44,066 nucleotides of DNA, from positions 1-44,066 of the IMG/VR virus record IMGVR_UViG_3300014720_000057; one strand, 5' to 3'. Source of the DNA: a virus. Position 1 is the first letter of the stretch; the number at the start of each line of letters is the position of its first letter. Made by a program: the position numbers and the translations under genes. Positions 6,912-15,020 of the stretch are shown here, piece by piece. Under the pieces are notes generated by a model that was not told where the DNA came from, did no database searches, and was given only the letters and a program-made list of their open reading frames with translations.

Positions 6912-8630
6912 ATGCAGCCTCAACTGGCTTTGCGTTGGTACCAACAAGAAGCCGTTGAGGCTGTTTTCAATTACCTTCGCCACGAATCAGGCTCACCCGT
7001 CATTGTGCTCCCCACTGGTGCAGGCAAGTCGATCGTGCTTGCCGAAATTGCACAACGAGTCGTCAAACAGTATCAACGTCGCGTCTTAATCGTCGCACAT
7101 CGCAAAGAACTACTCACGCAAAACGCCGAAAAAGTCAGGCTTTTATTGCCTGACGTCGATGTCGGCATCTACTCCGCTGGACTCAATGCTCGTGATGTTG
7201 ATCACGATGTGATCTGCTGCGGTATTCAGTCGATTTATGATAAAGCACATTTGCTAGGCTCTCGGCATCTCGTATTGATCGACGAAGTGCATCTCGTGCC
7301 TTCCAGCGGCGAAGGCATGTACCGCACCTTCACCCAGTCGCTTCAGGCACTCAATCCGAGCATCAGATTTGTTGGCCTCACAGCAACGCCATTTCGCACC
7401 AGCGAAGGCCGCCTAACTGGTCGCGATAAACTTTTCAATAAAATCTGCTACACCGCTCCGATCACTCGCTTGATCAGCGAAGGCTACCTTTCGCACCTCG
7501 TCAGCACTCCCGCTGAAGCCACGATTGACACCAGCAAGCTACACGTTCGCGGCGGCGAATTTGTGCCGTCAGAAGTCGAATCACTTTTCAACGCCGACAA
7601 AACCGTCACAGCGGCCTGCCAAGAATTGGCAGGGCTGACCAGTGACCGAAAATCAATCCTCGTCTTCTGTGCTGGCGTGAATCATGCCGCCCATGTCGCT
7701 CGCATTATCGAAAGCATGACCGGCGAAGAAGTCGGCACAGTAACAGGCCAAACCGCCTCGCTCGAACGTGCTGGAATCCTCATGCGATTCAAAGAGCAGC
7801 GTTTGCGATGGTGTGTCAACGTGGACGTTTTAACTACCGGCTTCGATGCACCTAGTATTGATTGCGTCGCAGTTTTGCGGGCTACATTGTCCCCCGGCAT
7901 ATTCGCCCAGATGGTCGGTCGCGGACTGCGAACCAGTCCTGCCAAGAAAGACTGCCTGATATTAGACTTCGGCCAAAATCTGCAACGGCATGGGCCGATC
8001 GACTCGCCAACCTTCGGCATGGAATCGCAACGCTCCGGCGATGGCACGGGCGAGGCGGTCGTCAAAACATGCCCTGCCTGCGGCATAGAGCAGTACGCTC
8101 GCTCGCTGGAGTGCGAATGCGGGTTTGTGTTTGCTGTCAAAAACGATGCTCGCCACGATTCCACAAGCGAGCGAGAAGCGGCACTCTTAGAGGCACAGCA
8201 AAAACCCCGCGAACTCTACGTCACGAAAGTCGACTGGTCTCTGCACCGCAAGCGACAAGCTGGTGACGAAGCTCCGCCTACGCTCAGAATGAACTATCAC
8301 TGTGAATCTGAAGACGGCGGCGACCTCACGCACGAAGTCATTAGCGAATGGGTATGCCTACAGCACGAAGGCTTTGCGAGGACAAAGGCGGCAGGCTGGT
8401 GGAAAGCTCATTCTTTAGCACCTGCGCCGCGAACTATCTCGGAAGCGATTAGCCTGCTTTCCAGGGGGGCGGTGGCGATGCCGTCGCATATCACCGTCAA
8501 GAAGGAAGGTAAGTTTTTTCGCATAGTCGGCAGAGTATTAGACGAGAAGCCTGAAGCATGGCAGGACGAATCAACCGAGACGAACAACATAGGCGAGAGC
8601 GGTTTCGGCGAGGATGATGTTCCGTTTTAA
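6912..8630 (+). CDS. SF2 DEAD/DEAH-box helicase with zinc ribbon and SSB-like acidic tip
   Basis: A 572-residue helicase preceded by GAGGAG. Motif I 'PTGAGKS' (34-40), motif Ia 'VAHRKELL', motif II 'DEVH' (124-127), motif III 'TATP' (157-160) and motif VI 'QMVGRGLRTS' define an SF2 ATPase of the UvsW/RAD25-like group. After about residue 395 comes a Cys4 ribbon (CPACG...CECG). The last residues, GFGEDDVPF, resemble the acidic-Pro-Phe tip of bacterial SSB that recruits repair proteins. The enzyme probably remodels replication or recombination intermediates. The tip hints that it either docks partners or imitates SSB, which is an inference. Confidence 0.9.
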   Translation: MQPQLALRWYQQEAVEAVFNYLRHESGSPVIVLPTGAGKSIVLAEIAQRVVKQYQRRVLIVAHRKELLTQNAEKVRLLLPDVDVGIYSAGLNARDVDHDVICCGIQSIYDKAHLLGSRHLVLIDEVHLVPSSGEGMYRTFTQSLQALNPSIRFVGLTATPFRTSEGRLTGRDKLFNKICYTAPITRLISEGYLSHLVSTPAEATIDTSKLHVRGGEFVPSEVESLFNADKTVTAACQELAGLTSDRKSILVFCAGVNHAAHVARIIESMTGEEVGTVTGQTASLERAGILMRFKEQRLRWCVNVDVLTTGFDAPSIDCVAVLRATLSPGIFAQMVGRGLRTSPAKKDCLILDFGQNLQRHGPIDSPTFGMESQRSGDGTGEAVVKTCPACGIEQYARSLECECGFVFAVKNDARHDSTSEREAALLEAQQKPRELYVTKVDWSLHRKRQAGDEAPPTLRMNYHCESEDGGDLTHEVISEWVCLQHEGFARTKAAGWWKAHSLAPAPRTISEAISLLSRGAVAMPSHITVKKEGKFFRIVGRVLDEKPEAWQDESTETNNIGESGFGEDDVPF

Positions 8631-8642
8631 GGAGTGGCGAAG

Positions 8643-10844
8643 GTGATACCGAAGCAAATGGCAGAGGCAACTAGGTGGATTCTATGGCGACTTGAAAAAC
8701 GCGGCGAAATGCCGACAAAAGTGCCTTACGACGCCAAAACTCTAAGGCACGCAAAAAGCAATGATTCTTCCACTTGGTGCGACTTAGACACCGCCCGCGA
8801 AGCTCTAAAAAGCGGCGGCGGGTTTAGCGGACTCGGCTTCGTCCTTGGCGACGGTTTCGCCGGCGTAGACCTCGATGGATGCGTGATTGATACCGATGTC
8901 ATGCCGTGGGCATGGTCGGTCATTCGCAAGCTCGACACATATACCGAAGTCTCGCCATCAGGTTCCGGCGTGAAGCTATTTTTGATGGCAGACGTCAAAC
9001 GCGGGCGCAAAAAGCAACTGGGCACCCCACTGAATGAAGGTGGCAAAACGCCGGGAATCGAGATCTACGGGGCAGGCCGATACTTTGCTGTGACCGAAGA
9101 TTCCCTACATATCAGCGAGGCCTGCGAAGAACGCCAAAAGCCGCTCGATGACATCATTGCAGAGCACTGGCCAGAGCCAGTCGCAACGCCACGATTCGCC
9201 ACAATTCGCCACAATTCGCCAAACGACATCATCGAGCGTGCTGCGAAATATATGCAGCGAGTGGAGCCTGCCATCACTGGGAGCGGTGGGCATGGCGTGA
9301 CGTTCCGGGCAGCGTGCGCGCTCGTATTAGGCTTCGGTTTGAGCGTCGAAGACGCTAGGCCATTGCTTTATAAGTGGAATCAATCCTGCCTTCCGCCGTG
9401 GTCTGAAAAAGAACTTGAACATAAGCTCAAGCAGGCCAACGCGCAAGGCGGTGAGCGTGGGTATCTGCTGAAAAATGAAAGCGACGTAGATCTCAGCCAG
9501 TTTGAGAATTTCTCACGAGAAGACGAACAAGACGCTAATTTGCAGGACGAATCGCTTGAGAATTTCTCACAGGAAGACGAGCCTCAGACGTTTTCAGAGA
9601 AGATCCCTGACGAGATTCTTTATCCACCCGGATTCGTCGGCGAACTGGTCCGCCACAACTTGCGGACGGCATGGTTTCGGCAGCCTGAACTCGCCTTAGC
9701 GGGTGCGTTAGCCGCGATGGCGACGCTAACGGGCGGCAAAATCTGCGACGAATCCGGCACTCGCACGAATCTCTACCTGCTATCGCTCGCTCCTAGTCGC
9801 AGCGGCAAAGAACATGCTCGAAAACTCAACCGTGAACTGTTCCTCGCAGCAGGTTGCGAGGATCTTCTGGGGCCGGAAGAAATAGGCTCTCACGCCGCGA
9901 TATACTCTTGGCTCGCTGAGCATCCGACTATGCTTTTTCAGCTCGATGAGATCGGGCGCAAATTCGCAACAATGCAAGACGCCAGAAAGTCGCCTCACTT
10001 GTGGAATATTATCAGCGTGTGGCTGAAACTGTGGAGTAGCTCTGACAGCATGCTGAAAGGCGACGCTTACGCTGACCTCAAAAAAACCAAAACGCTGCTC
10101 TATCCGCATGCCGTTATCTACGGCACAAGCGTGCCGCATAGCGTGTGGGAAAACCTGACGCGGGAAAACGTCTCAGACGGTTTGCTGGCTCGGTTTTTAG
10201 TGTTCGAAGGTGTGGGCTATCGCGACCTCGCTGCCAATACGAATAAGGCGAGCGACCCACTACCGAGCGTCCTGGTCGACGCAGCGAAGTCATGGCGGGA
10301 GCTTCGCACGCACGAGGGGAATCTGAACTCAGTGCCGTCGAACGCTTCGCCGATTAAACTGGCGACATCTCCTGAGGCTCGCCAGCGATGGCAAGAGCAC
10401 AACGAGGCGGTGGTCGAGCGCAGGCGCGACGAGGACGACGTCACGGCGGCAGTGTGGTCAGGCACGCCAGAAAAGACGGCCAAGCTCGCTCTGTTGTTCG
10501 CGGCCAGTCGGTGGGATGGCTCGTCAGGGATGCTGCCGATCGTTGAATTTGATGATATGGATAGAGCGGTCGGACTAGCGAATCACCTGACTCGCCTAAT
10601 GCTTGATCGAGCCGATCGGCATGTTGCTGAAAGCGAGTCGGACAGGAACTCTAAACGAGTCCTGGAGGCCATCAGGAAGCTTGGCTTGAACGCGACTCAA
10701 AGCGAGGTTTGTCGAGCCACTCAAGGGCTTTCCAGACGCGAAAGAGACGAGGCAATTTCCAATCTTGTACAGTGCCTCAAAATCACATCTTCGACCGTCA
10801 AAACCAAGACGAAGCCGAAAACGATATTTCGAATAACTCAATGA
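8643..10844 (+). CDS. PrimPol-type primase-polymerase with DUF3987-like helicase domain
   Basis: A 733-residue replication protein. The N-terminal 160 residues match the phage NrS-1-like/AEP primase-polymerase: 'RWILWR...KVPYD', catalytic 'VDLDG' (75-79), 'SPSGSGVK' (104-111) and 'IEIYGAGRYFAVT'. A middle block 'GGHGVTFRAACALVLGFGL...WSEKELEHKL' is a primase C-terminal-like helical domain. An acidic linker then leads to a DUF3987-like ATPase with 'APSRSGKE' (383-390) and Walker B 'LFQLDEIG' (431-438). GTG 8643 is chosen for GGAG 8 bp upstream; GTG 8634 is possible. It probably primes and drives phage replication. An alternative reading is a primase plus inactive ATPase. Confidence 0.86.
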   Translation: MIPKQMAEATRWILWRLEKRGEMPTKVPYDAKTLRHAKSNDSSTWCDLDTAREALKSGGGFSGLGFVLGDGFAGVDLDGCVIDTDVMPWAWSVIRKLDTYTEVSPSGSGVKLFLMADVKRGRKKQLGTPLNEGGKTPGIEIYGAGRYFAVTEDSLHISEACEERQKPLDDIIAEHWPEPVATPRFATIRHNSPNDIIERAAKYMQRVEPAITGSGGHGVTFRAACALVLGFGLSVEDARPLLYKWNQSCLPPWSEKELEHKLKQANAQGGERGYLLKNESDVDLSQFENFSREDEQDANLQDESLENFSQEDEPQTFSEKIPDEILYPPGFVGELVRHNLRTAWFRQPELALAGALAAMATLTGGKICDESGTRTNLYLLSLAPSRSGKEHARKLNRELFLAAGCEDLLGPEEIGSHAAIYSWLAEHPTMLFQLDEIGRKFATMQDARKSPHLWNIISVWLKLWSSSDSMLKGDAYADLKKTKTLLYPHAVIYGTSVPHSVWENLTRENVSDGLLARFLVFEGVGYRDLAANTNKASDPLPSVLVDAAKSWRELRTHEGNLNSVPSNASPIKLATSPEARQRWQEHNEAVVERRRDEDDVTAAVWSGTPEKTAKLALLFAASRWDGSSGMLPIVEFDDMDRAVGLANHLTRLMLDRADRHVAESESDRNSKRVLEAIRKLGLNATQSEVCRATQGLSRRERDEAISNLVQCLKITSSTVKTKTKPKTIFRITQ
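9191..9221 (+). repeat. Three 10-bp tandem repeats inside the PrimPol gene
   Basis: ACGATTCGCC is followed by two exact copies of ACAATTCGCC. The 10-bp period is not a multiple of three, so the repeat is a DNA pattern rather than a protein repeat, and copies face the same side of the helix. It could be iteron-like or a slippage scar. Confidence 0.5.
9502..9570 (+). repeat. Duplicated palindrome-bearing segment in the PrimPol linker
   Basis: TTGAGAATTTCTCAC occurs at 9502-9516 and 9556-9570, 54 bp apart (18 codons), encoding (F/L)ENFS(R/Q)EDE twice. Each copy contains GAGAATTTCTC, an inverted repeat around one base. A simple in-frame duplication of an acidic linker explains it; protein binding to the dyads is possible but not shown. 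Confidence 0.6.
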
Positions 10845-10960
10845 GTTTTCCCAAGAGTTATGACAGACAAAATAGAATAACTCAAATAGATCACGATTCC
10901 TCAGTCCGTTTTTTGAAGGATTCGCGGGCGGGCAGGGTGCTGGTTTGTAGCAGTTATTAG
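10841..10960 (+). CDS. Small hypothetical protein, 39 aa
   Basis: ATG 10841 overlaps the PrimPol stop (ATGA) and opens MSFPKSYDRQNRITQIDHDSSVRFLKDS..., ending at TAG 10958-10960. The product is basic and polar with no membrane segment. No Shine-Dalgarno is visible, but the overlap permits translational coupling as at many junctions in this window. I do not recognise it. Confidence 0.4.
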   Translation: MSFPKSYDRQNRITQIDHDSSVRFLKDSRAGRVLVCSSY

Positions 10961-11150
10961 ATTATTCAATAATTCAATCAATCAATCAATAACTTAAGCG
11001 CTTAGACCCTCTTAGCCCCTCTCCACCCTTACTCTTAAGAGAACTCAAGAAAAATGGAATTTTTAGCGTTTTAGCTTTTTAGTTTTATAGCATTGACGGG
11101 CGGCGTTCACCGACCCGTTTTCAAAACCCTGTTCACTAAGGAAACTGCCC
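10961..11150. other. AT-rich intergenic region between replication and envelope cassettes
   Basis: A 190-bp gap much richer in A/T than its surroundings. It holds CAAT-type short repeats (about 10968-10992), the palindrome TAAGCGCTTA (10995-11004), several TTTTAG units (about 11060-11090), and a terminator-like hairpin. It is one of the longest gene-free stretches in the window and a natural place for an end of early transcription, a late promoter or an origin. I could not define a convincing -35/-10 pair. Confidence 0.5.
11097..11121 (+). terminator. Candidate Rho-independent terminator
   Basis: CGGGCGG (11097-11103) can pair with CCG-A-CCCG (11110-11117), with one bulged A, around a 6-nt loop CGTTCA, and TTTT follows at 11118-11121. 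It would close the replication operon about 30 bp before the next gene. The stem is GC-rich but the T-run is short. Confidence 0.4.
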
Positions 11151-11366
11151 ATGATCAAACGCCGCATGTGTTACCCGCTCGCCGACTGGATGGACGGCCA
11201 AGAGCACTCCATCCGGCGCGGTCCCGACTTCGCCGTATCGGTCGCTAGCATGCAAGCCATGCTCCACCAGGCCGCCAAGCGGCATGGAAAGCGCGTCGCT
11301 ACCGAAAGCGAAAATGAAATCATCTGGTTTCAATTCACCGTTGACACTCAACCCGCAACTCGCTAA
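11151..11366 (+). CDS. Hypothetical protein, 71 aa
   Basis: Starts MIKRRMCYPLADWMDG after AAGGAA. It is basic at the N-terminus, with a helical middle ('SVASMQAMLHQAAKRHGKR') and a beta-like end ('ENEIIWFQFTV'). No membrane segment or known motif is seen. It is the first gene of the envelope cassette, transcribed with the following membrane protein after a 35-bp gap. Role unknown. Confidence 0.65.
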   Translation: MIKRRMCYPLADWMDGQEHSIRRGPDFAVSVASMQAMLHQAAKRHGKRVATESENEIIWFQFTVDTQPATR

Positions 11367-11401
11367 ACGCCGCGAACCCTTCCCCGAAATAGGTGCAAAA
11401 A

Positions 11402-11776
11402 ATGGCAGCAATACTCACTACCATCATCCCGCTCATCCTGAAATACATCATCCCGCTCATTGCCGCATGGTTCGCCCAACGCGGCCAAGTTGCGTTGGCC
11501 GCGAATCCAGACGCGACTGCCGACCAGCTTTATCAACTACTCGGCGCATGGGGGGCCATCGGGGCAGCTAGCGCCGGCAGCGGCGAAGCAATCGCCTGGA
11601 AGATCCGCCGCGACGCCGTCGGAGCGATGGACGTCGAAAAGCTCAAACGCATCATCGAGCTAATTTTGCAACTGATCGCGGTGCTCATGCCGGACAAAGT
11701 CAAGGAAATCAGGTCGGTCGTAGCGGCAGGCCTAAGCACCAGCGAAGCGGCCAGTCTCGGACTGCGAAGGGAATAA
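11402..11776 (+). CDS. Membrane protein, possible holin
   Basis: A 124-residue protein. ATG 11402 follows the ATAGGTGC leader. Residues about 3-27 (AAILTTIIPLILKYIIPLIA...) form a strong N-terminal membrane helix. A second hydrophobic stretch lies near 43-60 (GAWGAIGAASAGSG) and a third amphipathic one near 75-95 (LKRIIELILQLIAVLMP). The small size, several hydrophobic segments and position just before a lipoprotein and peptidase suggest a holin or other membrane partner of a lysis cassette. No sequence motif proves this. Confidence 0.55.
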   Translation: MAAILTTIIPLILKYIIPLIAAWFAQRGQVALAANPDATADQLYQLLGAWGAIGAASAGSGEAIAWKIRRDAVGAMDVEKLKRIIELILQLIAVLMPDKVKEIRSVVAAGLSTSEAASLGLRRE

Positions 11777-11809
11777 TACCCGCCCAGAAATTGAAGGTTG
11801 ATAGCGAAA

Positions 11810-12217
11810 ATGACACTGCGAACGGCATCACTCACGACTGGCTTTTGGGCAGCGGCGGCCTCACTCGCCATGCTGCTCGCTGGGTGTGATATGCTCGTGC
11901 CGCCCGTGCCAATCGACCCGCCTGAACCGCCGGTCATCGTGGAGCCGATCGCGAACGTCTCGTGGGCCATCGTGCTTTACGAGTCCTCGGACCTCACGCC
12001 AGAGCAGTCAGTCTTGAAGGCTGATCCGTTCTGGCAGACGGTCAAATCTCGCTGGTATGACGTGGATAGCCCTGACGCTGTGAGTGCCGTGAAGGCGACT
12101 GAAGGGTTAACGCGGCCAACGTTATTGCTGATCGACGGCAAGGGCCGGAAGTTGTGGGCAGGTCCATTGCCTAGCGAGATCGAAACGATCAAGCAGCGGA
12201 TTAGAGGTGCGGCATGA
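11810..12217 (+). CDS. Lipoprotein with degenerate thioredoxin-like domain
   Basis: A 135-residue protein with a type II signal: a positively charged start, a hydrophobic core, then the lipobox LLAGC (Cys26). A Pro-rich spacer (PPVPIDPPEPPVIVEP) follows. The rest looks thioredoxin-like: 'NVSWAIVLYESSDL', then 'RPTLLLIDGKGRKLW', where Pro103 would be the cis-proline. The usual CxxC is missing ('YESSDLTPE'). It overlaps the papain-like peptidase gene by ATGA. An outer-spanin or an envelope-tethered adaptor are both possible. The lipobox is directly visible; the fold is inferred. Confidence 0.65.
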   Translation: MTLRTASLTTGFWAAAASLAMLLAGCDMLVPPVPIDPPEPPVIVEPIANVSWAIVLYESSDLTPEQSVLKADPFWQTVKSRWYDVDSPDAVSAVKATEGLTRPTLLLIDGKGRKLWAGPLPSEIETIKQRIRGAA

Positions 12218-13047
12218 GTGCTATTCGCAGGCTCGGTCTAGTCGCACCACCGAAGGGGTTTGTCTCATCTCACCCACCGCTCCTAGATGCCGAATCGCCA
12301 GTCGAGTTGCTCACTTGGAACGAGATCACCGACATCGCAAAAGGCGGCAAATTTGACGGTCGGCAACGCTATGCCGGGCTGTCGGTTGATACGCAAAAAC
12401 ACAATAATTGCGCTGGTGATTCTGCCGCTCAAATCGTTCGTAAGTCGATCTACGACCTCACTGGTAAAGATTATGACCTTAGCCCGACCTACACCTACTC
12501 GTTGATCAACAGCGGACGCGACAACGGTTCGATGCTCGCTGACGCGATGCTCGCTATCGAGCGAAAAGGTGTCTGCCTTCGCGACACCTGCGGGCCGGAT
12601 GACATTTACCGAGAACGCTACGACACTGCGAAAGCCGACCGCGAGGCTCAACGGTTCAAAGTCCTGGAATGCTACGCCATTCGCGAACGCGACCTAGCAG
12701 GCGAGGAGCTTCAACGAGCGTTCTGGACTGCCCTATGCCTCGGCTTCAAGGTCGGTGTGGCGGTGCAGGTCGGCAGTCGGTTTGACTCGCTCAGCAGCGA
12801 AGGCATCGCGGGCGTTGATCGCGGCAGCGGCAATCATGCCGTTCATAGTTTCGGTATCACTTACGCAGCCGGCAAACTGGCTGCGGTTAGCGAAAATACC
12901 TGGGGAAAAAACTGGGGCCACTCAGGACGCATGCTTTTAACCTGGGATCACTTCGTCCAGACAATTGGCGTGCATAGTTTTTACGCCGCTCGCACTGCGG
13001 CAGAAGACCCCATGAACGCCGATAGGCCGCCTGAGGTGCGAGCATGA
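12214..13047 (+). CDS. Papain-like (C1-type) cysteine peptidase
   Basis: A 277-residue protein with the C1 triad in order: Cys66 in 'NNCAGDSAAQ', His208 in 'GNHAVHSFGI' and Asn228 in 'ENTWGKNWG', the last being the classic N-(S/T)-W-G-x-x-W-G motif. No signal peptide is visible, so export would need a holin or another route. The gene is joined by ATGA overlaps to the lipoprotein before it and the YiiX-like enzyme after it. It may digest host envelope proteins at lysis or entry, or act on virion proteins. I place it in the C1A superfamily with good confidence; the substrate is unknown. Confidence 0.82.
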   Translation: MSAIRRLGLVAPPKGFVSSHPPLLDAESPVELLTWNEITDIAKGGKFDGRQRYAGLSVDTQKHNNCAGDSAAQIVRKSIYDLTGKDYDLSPTYTYSLINSGRDNGSMLADAMLAIERKGVCLRDTCGPDDIYRERYDTAKADREAQRFKVLECYAIRERDLAGEELQRAFWTALCLGFKVGVAVQVGSRFDSLSSEGIAGVDRGSGNHAVHSFGITYAAGKLAAVSENTWGKNWGHSGRMLLTWDHFVQTIGVHSFYAARTAAEDPMNADRPPEVRA

Positions 13048-13571
13048 AACCAGCATCGAAAGGAATCGACATCGTCGCCTACGTCGGCAACCGCGTCTTC
13101 TCGCGGGTGATACAATGGCGGTCAGGCTCGAAGTTCTCGCACGTCGGCATGGTCTGCGAATGCGATGGAGTGGAATATGTGCTCGAATCTCTTGAAGGCA
13201 AAGGCGTGCGACTAGTACCGCTCACGCACTGGCTGACATGGCCGGGTAAGATCGTCGGCTGGAAACTTGACCCCAACATCGTCGGCGATGTCGATCGGCA
13301 AAACATGGTCGATTGGTGCGTTGCCCGCTTAGGCTGTGAATATGCTAGCCCGAAGCAATTTCTACGCTCCTTCGGGTATAGCTCACGCTGGTTGATGCGT
13401 TTGCTGCACCTGCGAATTGACTTAGAATTCGATCGCTTCTTCTGTTCTGAATATCTTTCCCAAGCGATGGAAAGTGTAGGTCTCGTGCTGCCGAAATACG
13501 GTAGCGAAATGACACCAGGCGACGTCACGAAACTGCCGTTTTTGATCAATCCAATCGAGATCAAAACATGA
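13044..13571 (+). CDS. Permuted NlpC/P60-superfamily (YiiX-like) enzyme
   Basis: A 175-residue protein with the permuted papain-fold order: His33 in 'FSHVGMV', a following acidic strand 'EYVLESLEGKGV', and Cys134 in 'FFCSEYLSQAM'. This His-first, Cys-last pattern is typical of YiiX/DUF830-type proteins, which cleave amide bonds in peptides, lipids or peptidoglycan stems. ATG 13044 overlaps the previous stop, and the end overlaps the next gene (ATGA, 13568-13571). It probably works on the cell envelope with the neighbouring peptidase, but no substrate can be read from sequence. Confidence 0.75.
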   Translation: MKPASKGIDIVAYVGNRVFSRVIQWRSGSKFSHVGMVCECDGVEYVLESLEGKGVRLVPLTHWLTWPGKIVGWKLDPNIVGDVDRQNMVDWCVARLGCEYASPKQFLRSFGYSSRWLMRLLHLRIDLEFDRFFCSEYLSQAMESVGLVLPKYGSEMTPGDVTKLPFLINPIEIKT

Positions 13572-13753
13572 GCGACCCTAAGCATCCATTTTGGAAGATC
13601 CTACGCTTGGCCGTTGTCGGCGGCCTGATGCTAGGCTTTCTGTCGCTGAATTATAATCAATTCGATCAACGCGATGTGATTACCATCATCGGCGTGCTTG
13701 CTGGGCTGGGCGGTTTTGATATCGTAAAAGAACGAGCGGCGAAAGGTGACTGA
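13568..13753 (+). CDS. Small membrane protein, possible holin
   Basis: A 61-residue protein with one clear hydrophobic segment (about 11-27, ILRLAVVGGLMLGFLSL) and a second, weaker one (about 36-50, DVITIIGVLAGLGGF), ending in a charged tail (KERAAKGD). The charged, N-in type start and small size suit a class II holin or antiholin. It overlaps the YiiX-like gene by ATGA and lies 2 bp before the second lipoprotein gene, so it is embedded in the envelope cassette. Confidence 0.6.
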   Translation: MSDPKHPFWKILRLAVVGGLMLGFLSLNYNQFDQRDVITIIGVLAGLGGFDIVKERAAKGD

Positions 13754-13755
13754 TC

Positions 13756-14319
13756 ATGCGAATTGCGTTCTGCGTATTATTGCTTCTGACGGGTTGCGAA
13801 ATGCTCGCTCCAAATGGCAACGGCAAGCAAACCCCGAAGCCAGTTCCAGCGGCACAAGTTGTCGAACTGCGAATCATTGTGGATGGTGAAGGCAAGATCA
13901 GCCTAGCGGGCGCGGGCGATATCAACGTGAAGTCTTTGAAGGCTTCCGAGAGCGACGAATGCGAGTGCGGCTGCGGTAAAAAAGGCTGTCAGTGCACTCG
14001 TGATAACGAGACTCAAGACCTCGGCGGCGGGGCGTCAAGTGACGCAGTGGACCGCAAGACCAGAACCGCCGTCGAGGATTTAACTAAACTCAAAAAGAGC
14101 CGCGATATCATCGTCATCAGCACGCAGGGCTGCCTTGCCTGCGATCTTGCAGCGGCAGATATGCGTCTTCTTGGTTTCGATGTGAAGGTTGTTTACGACC
14201 AGCAGGCTCGTCAGTATCCGACGTTAAAGAATCGGCGGGGTGATACCTACGAAATTGACGACGGTTACTGGAATACCGGCGACGACGATATCAGGGCCGC
14301 GAAGAAGCTAGCGGAGTAA
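13756..14319 (+). CDS. Cys-rich lipoprotein with thioredoxin-like CxxC domain
   Basis: A 187-residue protein. The lipobox LLTGC puts the lipid on Cys14. A beta segment (VELRIIVDGEGKISL) is followed by a dense Cys cluster, CECGCGKKGCQC (69-80), which looks metal-binding, then a Gly/Ser linker. The C-terminal part carries 'STQGCLACDLAAADM' (CxxC at 126-129) and 'ARQYPTLKNRRGD' with a likely cis-proline at 155, which is the thioredoxin layout. It may act on disulfides in the host envelope. Together with the first lipoprotein it forms a pair of lipid-anchored thioredoxin-like proteins around two cysteine peptidases. Confidence 0.72.
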   Translation: MRIAFCVLLLLTGCEMLAPNGNGKQTPKPVPAAQVVELRIIVDGEGKISLAGAGDINVKSLKASESDECECGCGKKGCQCTRDNETQDLGGGASSDAVDRKTRTAVEDLTKLKKSRDIIVISTQGCLACDLAAADMRLLGFDVKVVYDQQARQYPTLKNRRGDTYEIDDGYWNTGDDDIRAAKKLAE

Positions 14320-14320
14320 T

Positions 14321-14596
14321 ATGGCAACAAAATACACCGGCAAAAGTGAAGTCGTCCGCTCGTGGCGTAACATGCTTAGCGGCATGATTGCACATCGCAA
14401 CGAGCCTGAAACGCCGCCCAAAAGTGAATACACATGGCGGGATTACGACGAATCATTTCAGAATGAACCGCCGTTCGGATCGAAAGAATGGCGAGCCAGA
14501 CAGGCCGAGCGTGTTGAGATTATTCGCTTCGTTAGAAAGTATGTTTATGAGCCATTCCCCGCGACTCGGTTGGTCGACGCCTGCGAAGGTGATTGA
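14321..14596 (+). CDS. Hypothetical protein, 91 aa
   Basis: Begins MATKYTGKSEVVRSWRNML one base after the lipoprotein stop. It is rich in charged and aromatic residues ('YTWRDYDESFQNEPPFGSKEWRARQAERVEIIRF'), with no membrane segment or signal. Its 3' end overlaps the SNase-like gene by 50 bp. I do not recognise it. Confidence 0.55.
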   Translation: MATKYTGKSEVVRSWRNMLSGMIAHRNEPETPPKSEYTWRDYDESFQNEPPFGSKEWRARQAERVEIIRFVRKYVYEPFPATRLVDACEGD

Positions 14597-14936
14597 TATC
14601 CACGACGGCGATACTCTGACGGTTGAAGTCACTCGGCAGATCACGGTCAGGCTGAAAGATTGCTGGGCACCTGAAACTGGCATGCGAAATGGCAATCGTC
14701 GCATCACGCATGACGAACGGGAACGCGGCCAACAATCGCGGGACGAACTAGAGCGACTGCTCAACGAGTGCGGCGGGGTCGTTACGCTATTTGTGCCGAC
14801 GACCAAAGATCGAAGCTCGATTGATGCCGAGCTAGCCCTGACATTCGGGCGAGTGGTGGGCGAGATTTGGGACGAAGACCTCAACATTGGTGACGAGCTT
14901 GTGCGTCGCGGGTTTGCGACGGCGAAGAAAGTTTAG
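14547..14936 (+). CDS. SNase-like (thermonuclease fold) protein
   Basis: A 129-residue protein with a staphylococcal nuclease-like layout: 'KVIDIHDGDTLTV', 'ITVRLKDCWAPET', 'FGRVVGEIW' and 'NIGDELVRRGFATAK'. The Asp of DGDT, the Arg of VRL, the Glu of APE and the Arg of FGR match catalytic positions, but the second metal-binding Asp of the usual 'DAPE' is Trp here ('CWAPE'). Activity may therefore be altered. ATG 14547 is a guess; ATG 14541 is also in frame. No signal peptide is seen. It could degrade host DNA or act only as a binding fold. Confidence 0.75.
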   Translation: MSHSPRLGWSTPAKVIDIHDGDTLTVEVTRQITVRLKDCWAPETGMRNGNRRITHDERERGQQSRDELERLLNECGGVVTLFVPTTKDRSSIDAELALTFGRVVGEIWDEDLNIGDELVRRGFATAKKV

Positions 14937-15020
14937 GATTATCTTCACTTTCCAACGCGGTCAAAATCTGTTACTTGATCGGCAGCGGGCTGGACTTCGC
15001 TCATCAATCAATCGCCAAAA

